A stretch of 64,000 bases of DNA, taken from NCBI GenBank assembly GCA_003342895.1, contig PTFA01000420.1, forward strand, positions 206,882 to 270,881, in the 5' to 3' direction. The notes beneath the pieces were generated by a model that did no database searches, was not told where the DNA came from, and worked only from the letters and a program-made list of their open reading frames with translations. The stretch is from Casuarius casuarius. Lineage: Eukaryota; Chordata; Aves; Casuariiformes; Casuariidae. The position numbers and the translations under genes are program-made. Numbering within the stretch: position 1 is the stretch's first letter; every line of letters begins with the position of its first letter. Shown one piece after another: positions 1 through 14,400 of the stretch.

Positions 1-2284
1 ACTTATTTGATGTAGAAAATATTTTACTTATTTAATAGCTGGGGAACCTCTCTTGAATTCTACTTCTTGAAATGTCTGAACTCCTACACAACCAAGTCTA
101 GTAGCTGAGCTTGAGGGAATATGTCACTTGATTATGAAATAAGGTTTGTTTCTACCTGGGCTCNACGGAAGTGTGTTATAGGTTGGAACATCCAGTACTA
201 TGCATCCCTGTTTCATACGTGATGTGGTAAAGAGATGTTTACCTCTTCTTCTAGAACTCTGTTGAAATAGTTTTGCAATAGCTTGTGAAATTTTGCAAGT
301 TTAAAATGAAAAGTAAGTATTGAGTGGTGAATACTTCCAGCGACTCCTTCCTTTTCAGGCTATGGGATCCTTTGTTTTAACTTTCTGTCTACTCAGATAG
401 CAATATTCCCTGGGGCTGGGAGTTTGAGATTCATTTCAGTAGAGAGATTTCAACCTGTCTCTACTTCAGCAGCTTAGCAGGTAGTATAGGCTGCTGAACC
501 CGAGCATAATTAACATCTAGAGTACAGTTGTGTTCTGGGTGGTAATTAAACTTCTGAAGTACAGACTAAGCTACACTCAGCGGCAGAATGTCATACCGTT
601 AGCTGCAATCTGCTGTATTAAAATGCTGTCGTATATGTAACAGTTTGAGAGTTACTTTGTGCTTAGTGAATGGGATTTTCTCACTTCAGCTGCAAAATAA
701 CTTTCTGCAGAGGTAGCTTTCAGCTCTATCTGCTTCGCCATATGGTACTGCAGCCCTGTGTGCTGGCAGGACAGAGAGGATGCCATCTCGGTGGCAGAGC
801 CGTAAGCTTGTGCTTTTAAGTGTCAAGTAGCCATCTGAGAAGAAAGTAGGGCTTCAGGATTCCAGAAACACAGTTTACTTCTGAAAGCACTGCTGCTTTC
901 AGAGGTAAATAGCCTCTTCTTTGTAACTCATTCTTAATTGTGCTTTTTCCCAAAGGCCAGTTGGCACTTCCAGCTGATTAAAGGTGCATCTAGGGGAATG
1001 TAGCGCTCTCTTACAAATTCTCTGGTAGCCACAAAGAAAATAAAATATGGATTGTTCTACTGTCTGCTTCGTTTGGGATGGAGGGAACCCAGCTAGCAAA
1101 GCACTGAGCAATAGAACTGTACTTTTTCTTTAAAAAGAACGAAAAGATTTGGATAATGGAGGGAGCNGTGAAATCCTATGCAGATACAAACAACATTTAG
1201 TAGAAATGCATACACTGATANTGAAAGTGGTGTTTAAGAGGAGTCAACAGTCTGATTTTTAAAGTTTACAGAGGGGAAAATAATTACATGAAAGATGTAC
1301 TGAAAGATACTTAAAGATAACTTACTACTGAAAGATAACTTAAACATTGAGTATCAAATTTATATGTGAGAAATAGAAATGGGATCACAGGATGGGATTC
1401 CATAGGATCGCAGCCTCACCTAAGCATGGTCGTGTGGGCGACATGTTCTCCCTTCTCTTGTGCCAGTTTGTGTGAGCACATTGCTAAAAGCAGAATGTGC
1501 TGCCAGTTTTTAAGGCAGGATGAACTATATATATATATGTATGTATATACATAAATGGATTAAAAAAAAAACTCTACAGGGTGAGAATATTAAGGGTTAT
1601 TAAGCATAGATTTTTGTGAAGCTCATGTTATCTACAAATGGAAGAAGAATCAGTGTTGGAAGTGCTGTACTACAGAGTACTGAAGTTTTAAAAACTGCAG
1701 CTGACATAATATCTAAACCTTAACTCCAGCAATCTGAGCACTGTGCACTGACACTGCTCTCAAACAAGTGCTTCCGCAGCCTGATAAAATCCTGTATTTG
1801 GTAATGTTTTAGTATGTGACATCTCATTGAGGTCTTGTTGCGATGAGCTGTGTTCCTGAGGCAGTTGTATGTCTTGGGGGCTAAGAAAACGTTTGAGTTC
1901 CTAAATCACTCCGATGGCTTACAAATTCCCCTACAGGAAGCAAAACTAGATGAGCTNAATTGTGTCCCTCTTTGCATATGCTATAAATTTTTCAGATATA
2001 CAGTGAAGCTTTTCTTCCCACTTTAGAAAATTTGTTATGCTTATTAATCTAAAGTAGTGCTTTCTGTGTCGCATTGTTTTGCATTTCATGTGTAATAACC
2101 TGTTCTGCCTGCCCCTGTAAGGACCAGCTGTTGAAAGGTAGAGGGTCCATGCATGTGACTTTGTAGATTTTTAGATGAGGAAATGTGTGCAAATAAACTG
2201 TTAAAGGAGAGTGTAAGATAGTGTAAATAAAATAGGCCTTAAGGTTTAAAAATCTTTTACCATCATTGACAATTTCTTTCTTAG
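1..2284 (+). other. CEPT1 intron, 3' part
   Basis: AT-rich, non-coding on both strands. It ends in a pyrimidine-rich acceptor tract (TTTCTTTCTTAG) before the exon at 2285. There is a short TA/TG-rich stretch near 1530-1550. No exon similar to the CEPT1 N-terminus is present, so the window opens within the intron. Confidence 0.8.
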
Positions 2285-2432
2285 GCACCTCCCTGGGCAT
2301 ATATTGCTTGTGCATGTGGCCTTTTCATTTACCAGTCTCTGGATGCTATAGATGGGAAACAAGCAAGAAGGACAAATAGCAGTACTCCATTAGGAGAACT
2401 TTTTGATCATGGCTGTGATTCACTTTCCACAG
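2285..2432 (+). CDS. CEPT1: CEPT1 exon with catalytic CDP-alcohol phosphotransferase motif
   Basis: The exon starts in phase 0 after TTAG with Ala-Pro-Pro-Trp-Ala-Tyr and ends in phase 1 at a GTATTG donor. It holds a hydrophobic stretch ([15 protein letters not shown]) and then all eight signature residues of the family active site, including both C-terminal aspartates (FDHGCD). It is 148 nt long. Confidence 0.97.
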
Positions 2433-5400
2433 GTATTGTCATTTTTAATTGAAGTATGAGGGTTAAGTCACTCTATTTTAGGGATCAAATCTGGACACAG
2501 AAAAGTCTTGCATTACCTGTTATTGAAGNAATGGACAACTGATATTGCTGACTGTGTAGCTTTTCGGTCAACTTTCTTGTCTGTGTACAGTACTCTTAAT
2601 TAACTGAATACGATCTTTCTTGTATTACACTGGCAATGAATTAAGGATGTGACTAATTCAGTGTGAGCCATCAGGTTTCTCTGTATGCTTTCTCACAGTG
2701 TTAGTTTTGAAAATTNACTAAAAGAAGCACTCAAAGTGCTTTTCCATTTTATTTTAGATCTAACTTATGTAGGGCAATTGCAAGATCAGATATTGAGCCT
2801 AAACAGTGGGACAGTAAAATTCCAAATTCAAGACTAGTGTGAATAAGACTGGTTCCCTTCAAGGTATGTAGAGTTCATTCAGCCAGCTGGAAGTTTAGCC
2901 CTGTTTCGGAAGAAGGGATCGGATTATTTTGATTACTTAAATTCTGAAGCTCTTATACCTTAAATTTTTATAAATAATTTCTCTTGTGTTTAAAAAAAAA
3001 AATGCATAGATACCTTATGAATCTTGAATGACAGACACTGGATTTTCTCAATGGCATGAAAAAAGTGAAGAAAATAGGGGAAAATATGTCCAGCAAGCCT
3101 TGGATATGTGAGAGAAACTCTGGCCAAAGGCTCTGATTCCATAAAGCGTTGAAGTCTCTTGAGATTTCTAATGTCATTAATGTTAATGAAAATGGAGGGT
3201 GCTTTGAAGTCCTCAATACTGAGGACTTCTGACAACTGATAAGAATTTAAATATACTTTTACAGTCTGCTTTTTTTTTCTTTTTTTGCTTTTTTAATGGA
3301 AGCATTAATTTCTTAACAACTATGGAAAAAAAATGCATCAGGGTAATTTCACACTGTCTCTCCTTTTCTGGGTCCTCTGTTAGATTTGATTCTGGGAAGG
3401 TTCTTTACACACATACACATTTTATGTTATTTTACTATGTGACTGATTTTCTTCTGCAGTCTTTGTGGTTTTGGGAACTTGTATTGCTGTGCAGCTGGGA
3501 ACGAACCCTGACTGGATGTTCTTTTGTTGTTTTGCTGGAACATTCATGTTTTACTGCGCGCATTGGCAGACGTACGTCTCTGGAACGTTGCGTTTTGGAA
3601 TGTAAGTAACCCGTCTGAAAGGAAAACTGAAAGTTATGCTGCTTTCCTGTCTAGTTCAATTGTGTGTAATTGTAGTTAAGATCCTTAGAGTAGTAGTAAA
3701 CTGTTTGTATTCATTTATATGTGCATATAGCTTGTGATAACTATTATATGTTGGATCAACAATTAACACTGAATGTTATTTAGCTTGTATTAGGGGTGGA
3801 AAAATGCTCTTTTGCCATCTTACTTAAACAGGAGCTTATGATTTGAATTAAACTGAAATAAAGGAAAGTACATGANGCTTCTTCCCCAAGAATTGAACAC
3901 TTTTATCAGATGGTGGCAATCTGGTTTTAGTTATTCNGTTAAACTCCTACTTGTCTCTTTATGCATCATGATAAGTCAAGTAATGTTGTTAATCTTTACT
4001 ATTACATACAGCTCTTANTATTGTCTGTTAATTGACATTGTGCCTGCAATTTAAAGTTCTGANTCTCTTTTTAGCTGGTGTAGACTCTAGTTCAATAATG
4101 GGACCAAAATAGCAATTCCCCCCTCAAAAAAGAAGCTAAAGTCTTATTTACTGGTGGGTGGGGGTACGTGGGGAAACGGAACGCAAGGACTCAATGAGCC
4201 GTGGGATTCATTAGCCCAAATGTGGAAACATACATTTGTTNNAACAAATGTATTTCAGGTAAATGTACTGCAGAATGGTTTTTGCATCTAGAAACCTCTG
4301 AAATTTGACCTTAGTTTGTATGGGATTTTGAAACAGTTCTACAGGATGCATTTTTTTATTTATGGTCTGTCCTTATCTGTCTGTAGATATCCAATATTGC
4401 TAAAACAGTACAATCTTGGACCTTTTGTCCNTTATAGCTCTTATAGGCAGAATACTAATAACAGATTCTCTTGAAACTTCTGTCTTATGGGTTAGCTCTC
4501 CAGAATGTATTTTTAAAAGGTCTGCTCAAAATAAGATGTTGTAATGGTATTCAGTGTTTACTGGGGGGAAGAAATCTAGAACCATATTCTAATCCTGATT
4601 ACACCAAAGCAAAAATNACTTGTCAGTTCTCCGATATTTCAGTGTTAGCAGACAGACATTTGGCTCAATTTATGTACTGTTTTGGGTATCTTATTTTCAC
4701 ACCATACTAAAGGTATCAATGATGAGTACTTCTAGTTTCCATTGAACTTTATGGGGCCCTAATAACAAAACTTTTCCAGCTTTTGAAACCTTGGCATGTG
4801 CTTTACTTTACAGGTGCAAGTATCAAAACTACCTGATTTGCCTCTGTGCTCCAGACAGATATGTTCATTACTATTGGTAGTCACTGTGAACGTTGTTATG
4901 CATGGCTTTATATTATGAAATTTGACCCATCAATATGTAGCTAATGTAGACAAGGTAATAAGGACACAGGAGTACGCATATCATTATTTTAGATATCGGA
5001 CAGCATTGCATAGTAAACACATTTGTTTCATTTGCCCTGTGTCATAAGGTTAATAGACTGCCACAAGCTGACATTCATTTCTGTGGCAAAAACTCTGTGA
5101 TTACGTATTGTTCCTGTAAATGATTCTCACTGTTTGATACTAAGTTTTTGGAGCTTTTGTTTCACCAAACTTAAAACAGAAAGCCTGTATTTTATCTACC
5201 CTTGCAGAGCCACTGGGACATACAGGCTTATGATATTCTTACTCTTGCGTAAGTGCAACTGAAGACAGCTACTAAAAGGAGCTCATAAGTAGTTAGTGTG
5301 CAGTAACTTGTTCTTGTCTCTGTACCCTAAGTGGTCACTCTATGTCAAAAGTGGATCAAGGGGGCTATGAAAAGTGGTGATGTTACAGAAAATGTGACAG

Positions 5401-8400
5401 CATATCTAACTTGCCTTCCCTTCCAAAGANGCAGGAAAGGGCATGCAGTTCGTGATTGCTTATTGCATGTGATGAGCTGGTGTCCAAGAAATTGTATTTT
5501 ATTATGGNGCTCAACTCAATAGGTGAAGCGAAAAGGGCTCAGAAGAGCAGCAGGCTGCTAAAGGTCTTGGTGAGATCAGTGTTTTGGTCCTTACACACAG
5601 TTCAAACTTGAAGAGTTAACTGTATAATCAACTTGGCTTGCTGAAAAGTCTGTCATCTTCAAAAACAACCAACGAAATAACAAAAAGTTAGTGTGAGCTT
5701 AGTGTGCCAAGTTTAGTGCATGCTTGTGGAACTGAATCCTGATTTGTATTTAATGTTGTTTTGCCAGCCTTGACAATTCACTGAGTGCAGATTTCACTTT
5801 GTGTCAAACTGTCTGCAGAGCAGGAGCGTTCACCTTGATGGAGGAGAAAATGGGATTGCTTCTGCCAGATTCCTACAGAGTATTGCAGGTGGAGTAGGAA
5901 AACTGTTGGTTTAATGGTGCCCAGTTATTGAATACATCAGCTGTTCTGGTTCTTCTCACTGGCAACTGCTGAGTTGTCCTGGGCCACTCTAGGATTACAA
6001 AATAATCACTTGAGATAGTGAGATCTTGGTGGTCTGTCTCCAGTCTTAGCAGCTGATACAGACCTCTCGAAAAGCAACTTGAATTGGTTAAATATCTCAA
6101 AAATTAGCTAGAGGTCAGTGTTGCTTAAAAATCCACAGTGAGGAAGTCGGAAGTATCACAAAACAAGCTGGGTAGGTTACAGTAAGAGTCATTATAACAA
6201 CATCAGCAGTGCAAAGACAGCAGGAAACATCACCGATAGTGAGATATAGAAGTTCGTGTTTTGTTTTGTTTTTTTTTCTCCTTGCTTTAAAGAAACACGT
6301 GGCCTACTTGGGAACATGAAGGAGCAGGCATATGCCGCACACTTAAACAAAATGATGATTCTGAATTGCATAAAAGCATTCAATACGTCCAGTCTGGATG
6401 AGTTGCTTTGTTTTCCTGTCCTGCTTTTCAGCATAGTAATTGGTTTCTCTGGGCTGTGAATTAGCTGTGCCAATATACAGAATGAGCTGTGTTCAGGCCT
6501 AGTCTTACATGGTTGCAGCTGTGCTGTAATTGGTGCATCTCTGGTTTGCAAACAGTGCACTTTCTTTTGCGCAACATGAAAATTGAGCTGTTAAGCCCAA
6601 CTGGACTTTCACATACCCCTGTGGAAGCAAATCTGTTATTTTAGGAAGACAGTGCAGGATATGAAACACAAACCCTGGGAGGAATTTGCCTGCAGTCAGC
6701 TGAGTCCAATTATAATTATTAGCTGCGATATTATTAGTTGTGATTATTAGTTCTTCCTGGGCCAAGCTTACTCCACTTGGATTTACTGCTTCTGCATCTC
6801 CTTGTTGTGCTGGCTTNAAGGAGAATATTAGCAGCCGTCCCTGTGTTTGTGCAGGTTCAGTAGTGTATCCAGCCTTAAGCTCAGTGCAGAGACAGTCTGA
6901 CTGCGGGAGCTATCTTAAAGCCAGTATAGTAAGCAGTGAACCTGGAGCTATTAGTCTTTGCAAGATCTGAACTGGTTTCCACATTGCAGCTTGATTGCTG
7001 TCTTGAGAGATGTGAGACCCAGCGCCCTCGCCACTGCGTTGGAGCTGTGCAGGCCAGTACCTATAGCACAGAAACAGAAATGAAGACGTAGAATTGGCTG
7101 TGCTGGGTTGGGAGCAGTACTAAAATCAGATTTAAAAAACCCAGGGGGACTCATCAGGGGTCCATGTGGAGACATGAAGATGTGGCTGCACAATGAACTC
7201 CAGCATTTATTTCTCTTAGGAGTTATTGCATTATCTTGTTTATTCCAGGCTTTCTTTAATTGAGATAATGGAAAGTTGGCAATCATAGTAATCAAAGATG
7301 TATATAGACAAACAATGAGATGGACATTAGTTTCTAAGAGTGCTTCAAAAAGCTAGCTGATGAGTTACAAAACATGATCTTGAAGCATTCATAATTAGAG
7401 GTTTGGATAAAGCATATTAGCAAACATTAAGAGGAAAGAACGGTTGTTAAGAACATTCAGAGAGCCGAAAAGTTACAAATGTTACTTCGCTGTTTGAGTA
7501 ATAGTCCCTAGTGAGTAATAGTCCCTACGGAANACAAGAGAGTTCAGGCTTGCTAATGAAACAGCCACTGTTGAGGAATGTTGGAGAATCTTGGAAAATT
7601 CCTGTTAAATGACACTGTAGCAGTTATATGTGAGCAAGAACCCCCTTGATAACAGAGCAGTTTAGGAAGGGAAGAACATTAAATTATCTAATGTTTTGAG
7701 CCCTCCAGCCCGTACTACTACAGAGGTATAAAAAAGGTTAGTAAATGAGGGTGTTTTTTCAGAAAACAACTAAACCCACACCTTTCTCTATAGCACATAA
7801 CAGAAAAGGAGTTAGTGTGTTGTCCTGGATAGGCAATTCACATGAAATCTCAAAATACATAGGTGGAAGCCTTCCAAGTCAAGAAAGTTTTGGCACAGTG
7901 AGAACTTGCTTTTGGGAGCCGTTTCAGGATCTTGGGATTATACTAGGAGATAAGGCAGTTATCCCCAGAGTTATACCGTTTAACACTTTCCATCTTAGTT
8001 CTTCAGCATCTTCTGAAGAACTTTAACACCTGTTATTTGCAGAGGAAAGTTTGAAGTTCGGTGTAGAGCCTCTTGATGTCAGGGAGAACTTTGATTCTCT
8101 ACACTTGTAAAAAGTATGTTTTGAGGTGTAGCTGTGGTGGGTGTGAAGTTTGCTGCTTGCAGTCTGCCTGCCTCAGTGTGCTTCAGTTACTCATTGCCAC
8201 CGGTCAGCATTTCACTAGTGCTTTATGTGTGTTTGTATTATGTATAAATATGAGTAAGTGCCTTGCTGCAGTTTAATATATACAGCTGAAAATGAGGGTT
8301 GTAGTAAACCATAATGGGTTTTTCCGTCATGATCCTCCTCCGCTTCCTTTATCTCAAAGTCCTTTGACAAAGTGTTTTAAACTGGGAACCAAGCAGTCGT

Positions 8401-11400
8401 GTGCTGAGATGCTGCTGCTGATTTTTCTGCTGTTATCATTGAAAAATGTTCTTGCTGCTGCGTGAAGCTGAGCTCCAACATGATAGATGCAAGCTTCACC
8501 TATTTATTTTATCTGCAAAACTTTTAATCTACCTTAATGAGCAGCAAAAGGAAAAATTGACATGTCAGCTGAAGTGTATTACCAAAGGGAAGGGAGAACA
8601 GCTTCTGGCTGATTTTTAATTTTGTTTTTACCTAGAGATAAATTTCCTGTAACTGGAAATAGTTCTAATTCGGTGAAGCATTTCTTCCTTCTGTGCAGTT
8701 TGCTTTTTAATGCTATTTATGTGCATTGTTGCATCCAAGTGAGAATGCTAGATTGGAATGAGTTAAGACTCAGTTTCATAATAACCTTTAAAACTAAGCA
8801 TTTGGACTTCTAACTTGTGACTCCATAGCTTTTTTTTCCTCTCATGTGATGATGAGCATTTTCTCCTTGGTGCAATGATTTCTTTAAGNAAACAGTCTTT
8901 GGTCTCCTGCTCAGATTCATAGTTCGTTGCCCAGCCTGAGTAATCCCACTTGCACGCTTGGTAGATGTGGATAAGGCAGATGGAAGAATCATAATTTCTT
9001 GGACCAAAGTGCTGCTGCATGGAGTACTAAATAATAAACATAGTCCCTTGAGTTTCCCAGCCTCATAACTTCAGTTTTCTGATGAGGCGAGAGTATCTTT
9101 TCTTGTCTGCTTTGTCCTGATACACCACAGCTGTCACTAGGACTTCTCTGGGTTGGGGAGGAGGAGGAGGATGCATGCACCCCCCTCTTAGTGTCACAAA
9201 GTATTTAAAAAAAAAAAAAAAAAAGTTGTATTAAGTCACTGTACCAGTAATGATTGACTTGATTTCATAGCAACCTCCAGTGTAAATCTCTGTTTTTTGA
9301 TGTTTTTGCTTGATTGACTCTCTCAGAAAAATCTCTAAGTCTGAACTAAAGCCTTTTGGCTTCCATCCACCATTTTGGATGAGGAAAGGATTGAGTGCGG
9401 CTGTCTCTAGGCTTTGAAACTTGATTCAATGGTAGCCATTTTAAACTCTAATTTTAATCAAGCCAGGACATTTTAAAAATTGTGNGTTGAATATGCTCAA
9501 TAAATTAGTGTTGACAAGTGTATGTTCTCACTTAAGTAAAGTTAAGCACATGCCTAGGTTGGTGGTCCCCCTTTAAGTTTTCCTAAATAATGTTAACATT
9601 TAGCCACATCTGAATTACAAATACCACTTTTTGTTACTTTTGGACATTGAGTAATGTTGAAAAAGAAAATTCCAAAGTTGGCTGTTGTAAATATATGCAA
9701 CTTTCTCTTCCTGTAGTCCCTTAAAATAGCAAATACTACCTTTTCTAATTATATATGTGATGTGATAATTAAACTGAATTTCAGTCTGATGAGCATTTTA
9801 CCATGTCACCAAGCATGGGACTGTACATCATACTACACTCTTTCAAAGCTCTGACAGTGCAATTATGAACTGTTTCTCTTTTTAATCAATTGGCATGTTA
9901 CTTGTTGCAGTCTACATGCTTCTCTTATCAAAATGTTTTTAAGTATTTGCCTTAAACAGGATCTCTGTTATGCCTGAATTTATTGCTGAATCTTTTTTTA
10001 GACTAGGTGGTTTGATGAAACTTTAATTAGATCAAATTTTAAATTACATTAGTTGTAAAATAATGTTAAAAACCTGTCCCATAGCATTAGATGTGTATGG
10101 TAGCCGCGTTTGCTACGGCTTGTTTTTAATCTCTTTCTGATAGGGCTGAAAAACAAATGTATAGAGGACATNTAGTTCAGTTACCACTGAATAGGGGTCT
10201 ATAGCTCCCTTGGCTTCTTTAACGTTATTTGCGGAGAAGTCAAAGAAATGAATGAGCGTGGAGGCGTGAGTCCATGTTGTCTCTCGGAGGTGGCCAGCTG
10301 AAGATGCAGCCAGTGAGGTGTGAAGATGACTGCTTTGTAATGATCTACGTTTCCAGTCTACAAAAAAATATGCAGTCCCATCTTTATGTGAAAAACTCAT
10401 ACATTGAGTGTCANTCACAGGCGTGAGCGTGGGGTAGGAAGATGAGAGATCCTGAGTTGTGTTTGATTATGGCTTTTATCTGCTCTGATTTGGAGCAAGG
10501 AGTTTCTCGCCGTTTGCTTCCTCATGTGCAAAATGGCGATTTTATTTGCCCACCTGATGGAATTGTGCTGTAAAANGGTAAATTGGATAAGCTCCGTATG
10601 GAGCCTTGAATGTGCAAAATACTACACCGGTTGCTGTGTTTTTGTCAGTTCTTTAAAGCTCTAATTTTTTTTCCTGGTCATTAATTCCCTTATTCTGCCC
10701 TTTACAAATCCACCACTGAGATAACTTAATGCTCTAAAGGAGTTGTCCGTATTTTGGTTTTCACGCTGCGATTGAAAAGCGGTTCTANTGGGTTGAATTA
10801 GCCGAAGCGCTCAGTAAAATGTCTTGCAATGTTTCTTTCCCTCACGCGTAGATTTGATGTTACAGAGTCTGTGCTCTGTACGATAGTAATCCAGCTTCTC
10901 ACAGGAACCGTGGGGCCCTGCTTCTGGAACTACACGGTAAAGCGAGCACTAATGCTATCCGGCAAACAACGGCATGGACTAAGAGACAGCACCTTTGTCA
11001 TGCACATAGTAACTGGTATATGAGAAGCATCTTGCTCAGGGTATTTCACAAGTGCTCCAATATGAGGGGGGGAAAAATGTTTGCAAAGTGTGAGTGAACA
11101 TTAAAAATCCAGTCCAACTGGAAATTGGTTTTGAAAGCATCATGCTTTATTTAAAAACAAAGCAGAAGGCTGTCCATTAAACAGAAAAGTTTGCTTTGGA
11201 CACTTTTTTTAATTCTGCCACAATTCTGGCATCATGTAAAACATATCCAGGGTTGTGGAAGCAGCTCTGTAAGCATGGGTCTAAAATAATTCTGTTGGAA
11301 CTACTTTTTAAAATCGGAGAGTGTGGGTTTTTTTTGTTTTTAATTCAAATACCTTTCCACCAGAAAAAAAAATTGCTTGGCTAGTTCTTGGAATTGTATG

Positions 11401-14400
11401 CCATGCAATAGCTTGAAAAGCTGCCAGTTATTGGTTAAAAATAGCTATTTTGACCTATGTCACTTTGTCCTCATAGTCTAGTCACTTAACTGTGCTTATA
11501 GCTTCACTGCTAAGTAAGTTCATTTCCTGTTTGTCTTTATTTTCCGAATGCTTTTCCTTATGTCTGTGCTAAATGTATCCTTTTCCACTCTGGTTTACCA
11601 CTCTTCAGAAAGGACTTTCTCTTCCTTATTTCAGCTTTTTACGTATGGTGTATATATAGGTTCTCTCCCCNNNNNNNNNNNNNNNNNNNNCCCCCCCCAA
11701 TAAAATGATGTCATTAAAAGTGAATGGTTTGGGTTCCTTGAAATTTTTCCTATCCGTTGGATGATTCGCCAGGGATTTTCCTTAAATATTCAGGGATAAA
11801 AGAATAGCTTTTTAATAGCCTACTCAAAACTGCAACACACTTTAAGTAAAACCATCTTGAGATTTTTTGTGGCAAGGAGATTGTTTAAATATCTTTTGTT
11901 AAACCTGCATTGATGCAAATTATGCTATTTCATTCTTTTCATTTAATATTTCAGCATAATCTCTGCTTTCAAGAGGCTATTAGAAAGGATCTTTAATTAC
12001 TAGTTCCACTTTAGATCGAACAGTATTAGCAATCTGGTATATCGTGTTACATCCAGTGGCTGCATCTGACACTAAGCAAAATGTCAGTTAAGCCTGCTCT
12101 GAAGCTAGTCAAATGACATGATTTTAAAATACTTTTGACAGTATATGAAAGGCTGGAAATACTTAGCTTCAGGAAATGATAATGCATCAGGCAATGACTT
12201 GAAGGAAGGAAGAGTTTAATCAAGATTTTAGCCCGTTGTGATAACAACTTAATGACTGTGCCTGCAAAGACGCTTAGTTTTAAAATGTTTTTCCTTAACT
12301 ACTAAAACACTTTGTCTTTTTAAGTCACTCTGTGTGTGTTTTTTTTGGTGTGACAGGAAGAAACTTGAATTCTATGGTGACAGTGAATCAGATAACAATT
12401 TATCCTCATCCATTTTAAGAGGGAGAGGAAAGTTCTAATTCTTTGCATAGGTAACCTGGAACCTATAGGCCCGTTACGGTCTCCACCCTCGGAAAGGATG
12501 CTTTTGCCTTTTGTGGAGAAAGTTAGTTTTACAAATAAATGAAATTTTTGTGTGTGGTGGATGAGCTGGGCATAAGCATTTTGTCACTTTTCCTCCAGCA
12601 GCAGAATGCTAAGAGTTTGCTTATGACACTTTTTCTCACATGCACTAATTTTTACCATTTTTTAGGCATACTGAAATACAGAATAGACTTAATTTTCTCA
12701 AATGCTTGCGTATGTAACTTCATGTTCTCTAGCACCTCTAACTTCAGTCTTGGCTACTAAACGAAGATACTAATGCTTCCAAGTCATTTACCCAGGGGAA
12801 AAAAAAGCCTCACACTTATTTTACCCAGCTTGAGGTCAGGTGGTATAGAATTTATTTCAGTATTGCTTTGTTTCTGAGATGGATAAGCTACAGGAAATAC
12901 ATATTCACGCTATTCTTTATCAGATAAACTCTTTCATATAACACATGCATTTCTAATGAGGAAAGTGTAGTAGTAAATCCTCATTTAAAAAAATACTAGA
13001 TGACCTGGCAAAACGCAAAGCGAATAGATTACAATTCCTGCAAAATTGGTAAACCTTGTACTTGCACATGTTGGGTACTAAGGCTTTTGTAAAGCCATCA
13101 AGGAAAAAAGGAGATTCTTTAATTTAAAAAAAAGAGAGCTTGTTAATGATGCTTGCTTATGCCTTTAGCCTATGGAGCAATTATTTAAAAGGACACTTGC
13201 ATTTTAAACAACAGAATGCTTGAAGATTTTTGGAATCAAAACAGCTTTACTGTTTTTCGAAGCGTAAATGTGCAGAATTTTAAATAGCTGCAGTTCTGCA
13301 CCTCTCTTCTTGCAACTTTGCAATGTCACCCTTCGCTACTTGTGATGGTGAAATTTGGCTTTTGCTTGTAAAGTTTTGCCTCACCTTGGTGTGTTTCACA
13401 GACTAGAAGTGGACAGTTTCAACTATGTGCTAATATGGTTTGGCACAGTATAGACTGCATAAAGAGGAATCACGGATGAGGGAGTTGATGCATGAGCTTG
13501 TAAAATGGTCAGACTTTTATAGAAAATGAGATGTTAAAACAATAATTATGCTGCCAGTATCTTCTATTATTACAGGAAACATAAGTGTGAAAGCTAGCAC
13601 GTAATCTATACTCACCTTTGGCATGACAAGAAAGGACATGCATGCAATAAAATAACAAAGTATAATAAAAATAGAGTAAAACATTTTGCAATGCGTACAG
13701 TGCAATGCTTGCAGTCTCACTGCAAGAATTGGAGCATGTCTTTTGAAAATGTATATATATACATAGACATACTGGTCCTTTGTGAATTCAGACAGATGGG
13801 GAGTAAAGGATAAAATGTGCATTTTAAAACTCGCAACTTTCTTGCTTCCCCAACTTAATTTGGATGCAAATACTTGATGTCCTTATTTACAGTCTCTAGT
13901 TCACAATGGTAGCTGGTACAACGTTAACGTTTTTTGGCCGAGTCCCTGCTTGCCAGCTCCGGTTCTGCAGAACTAATGTTTGTTATTCTTTCTTAACACC
14001 AGTTTGCTGCAGAATCAGTATTTTTCAAGGTTGTGGTTTAAATGTTTTTCTCAGCCTTGCAATTAAATGTTCTGTCTACACCTTTTTAGTTTGTTAAACC
14101 ACCGAGTCTAGGGTCTTTGTAGCTCTGTCTTCAGTATCTAATCTGTTTTTGTTCCCTGAGTCTTTGCCTGGATGCTCCTGGTGGTCTTAACAACTTGACT
14201 CCAGGTCTTCTGTTTGTTTTCTAGAGGATGAAAAAGTCCCCGGTTTATTTGAAAAGAGCTCTTTGGGACTCAGCGGCTTTGTGTCTGTTGAGGAACTGCT
14301 GCAATAAGTTTCCGTCCACCTATTGTAGTGCAGTCATGCCTTAGGAAAACAGTTTTTCATTTTCTTTATTCCATAGGTATTGGAGATCCGCCGCATGTTG

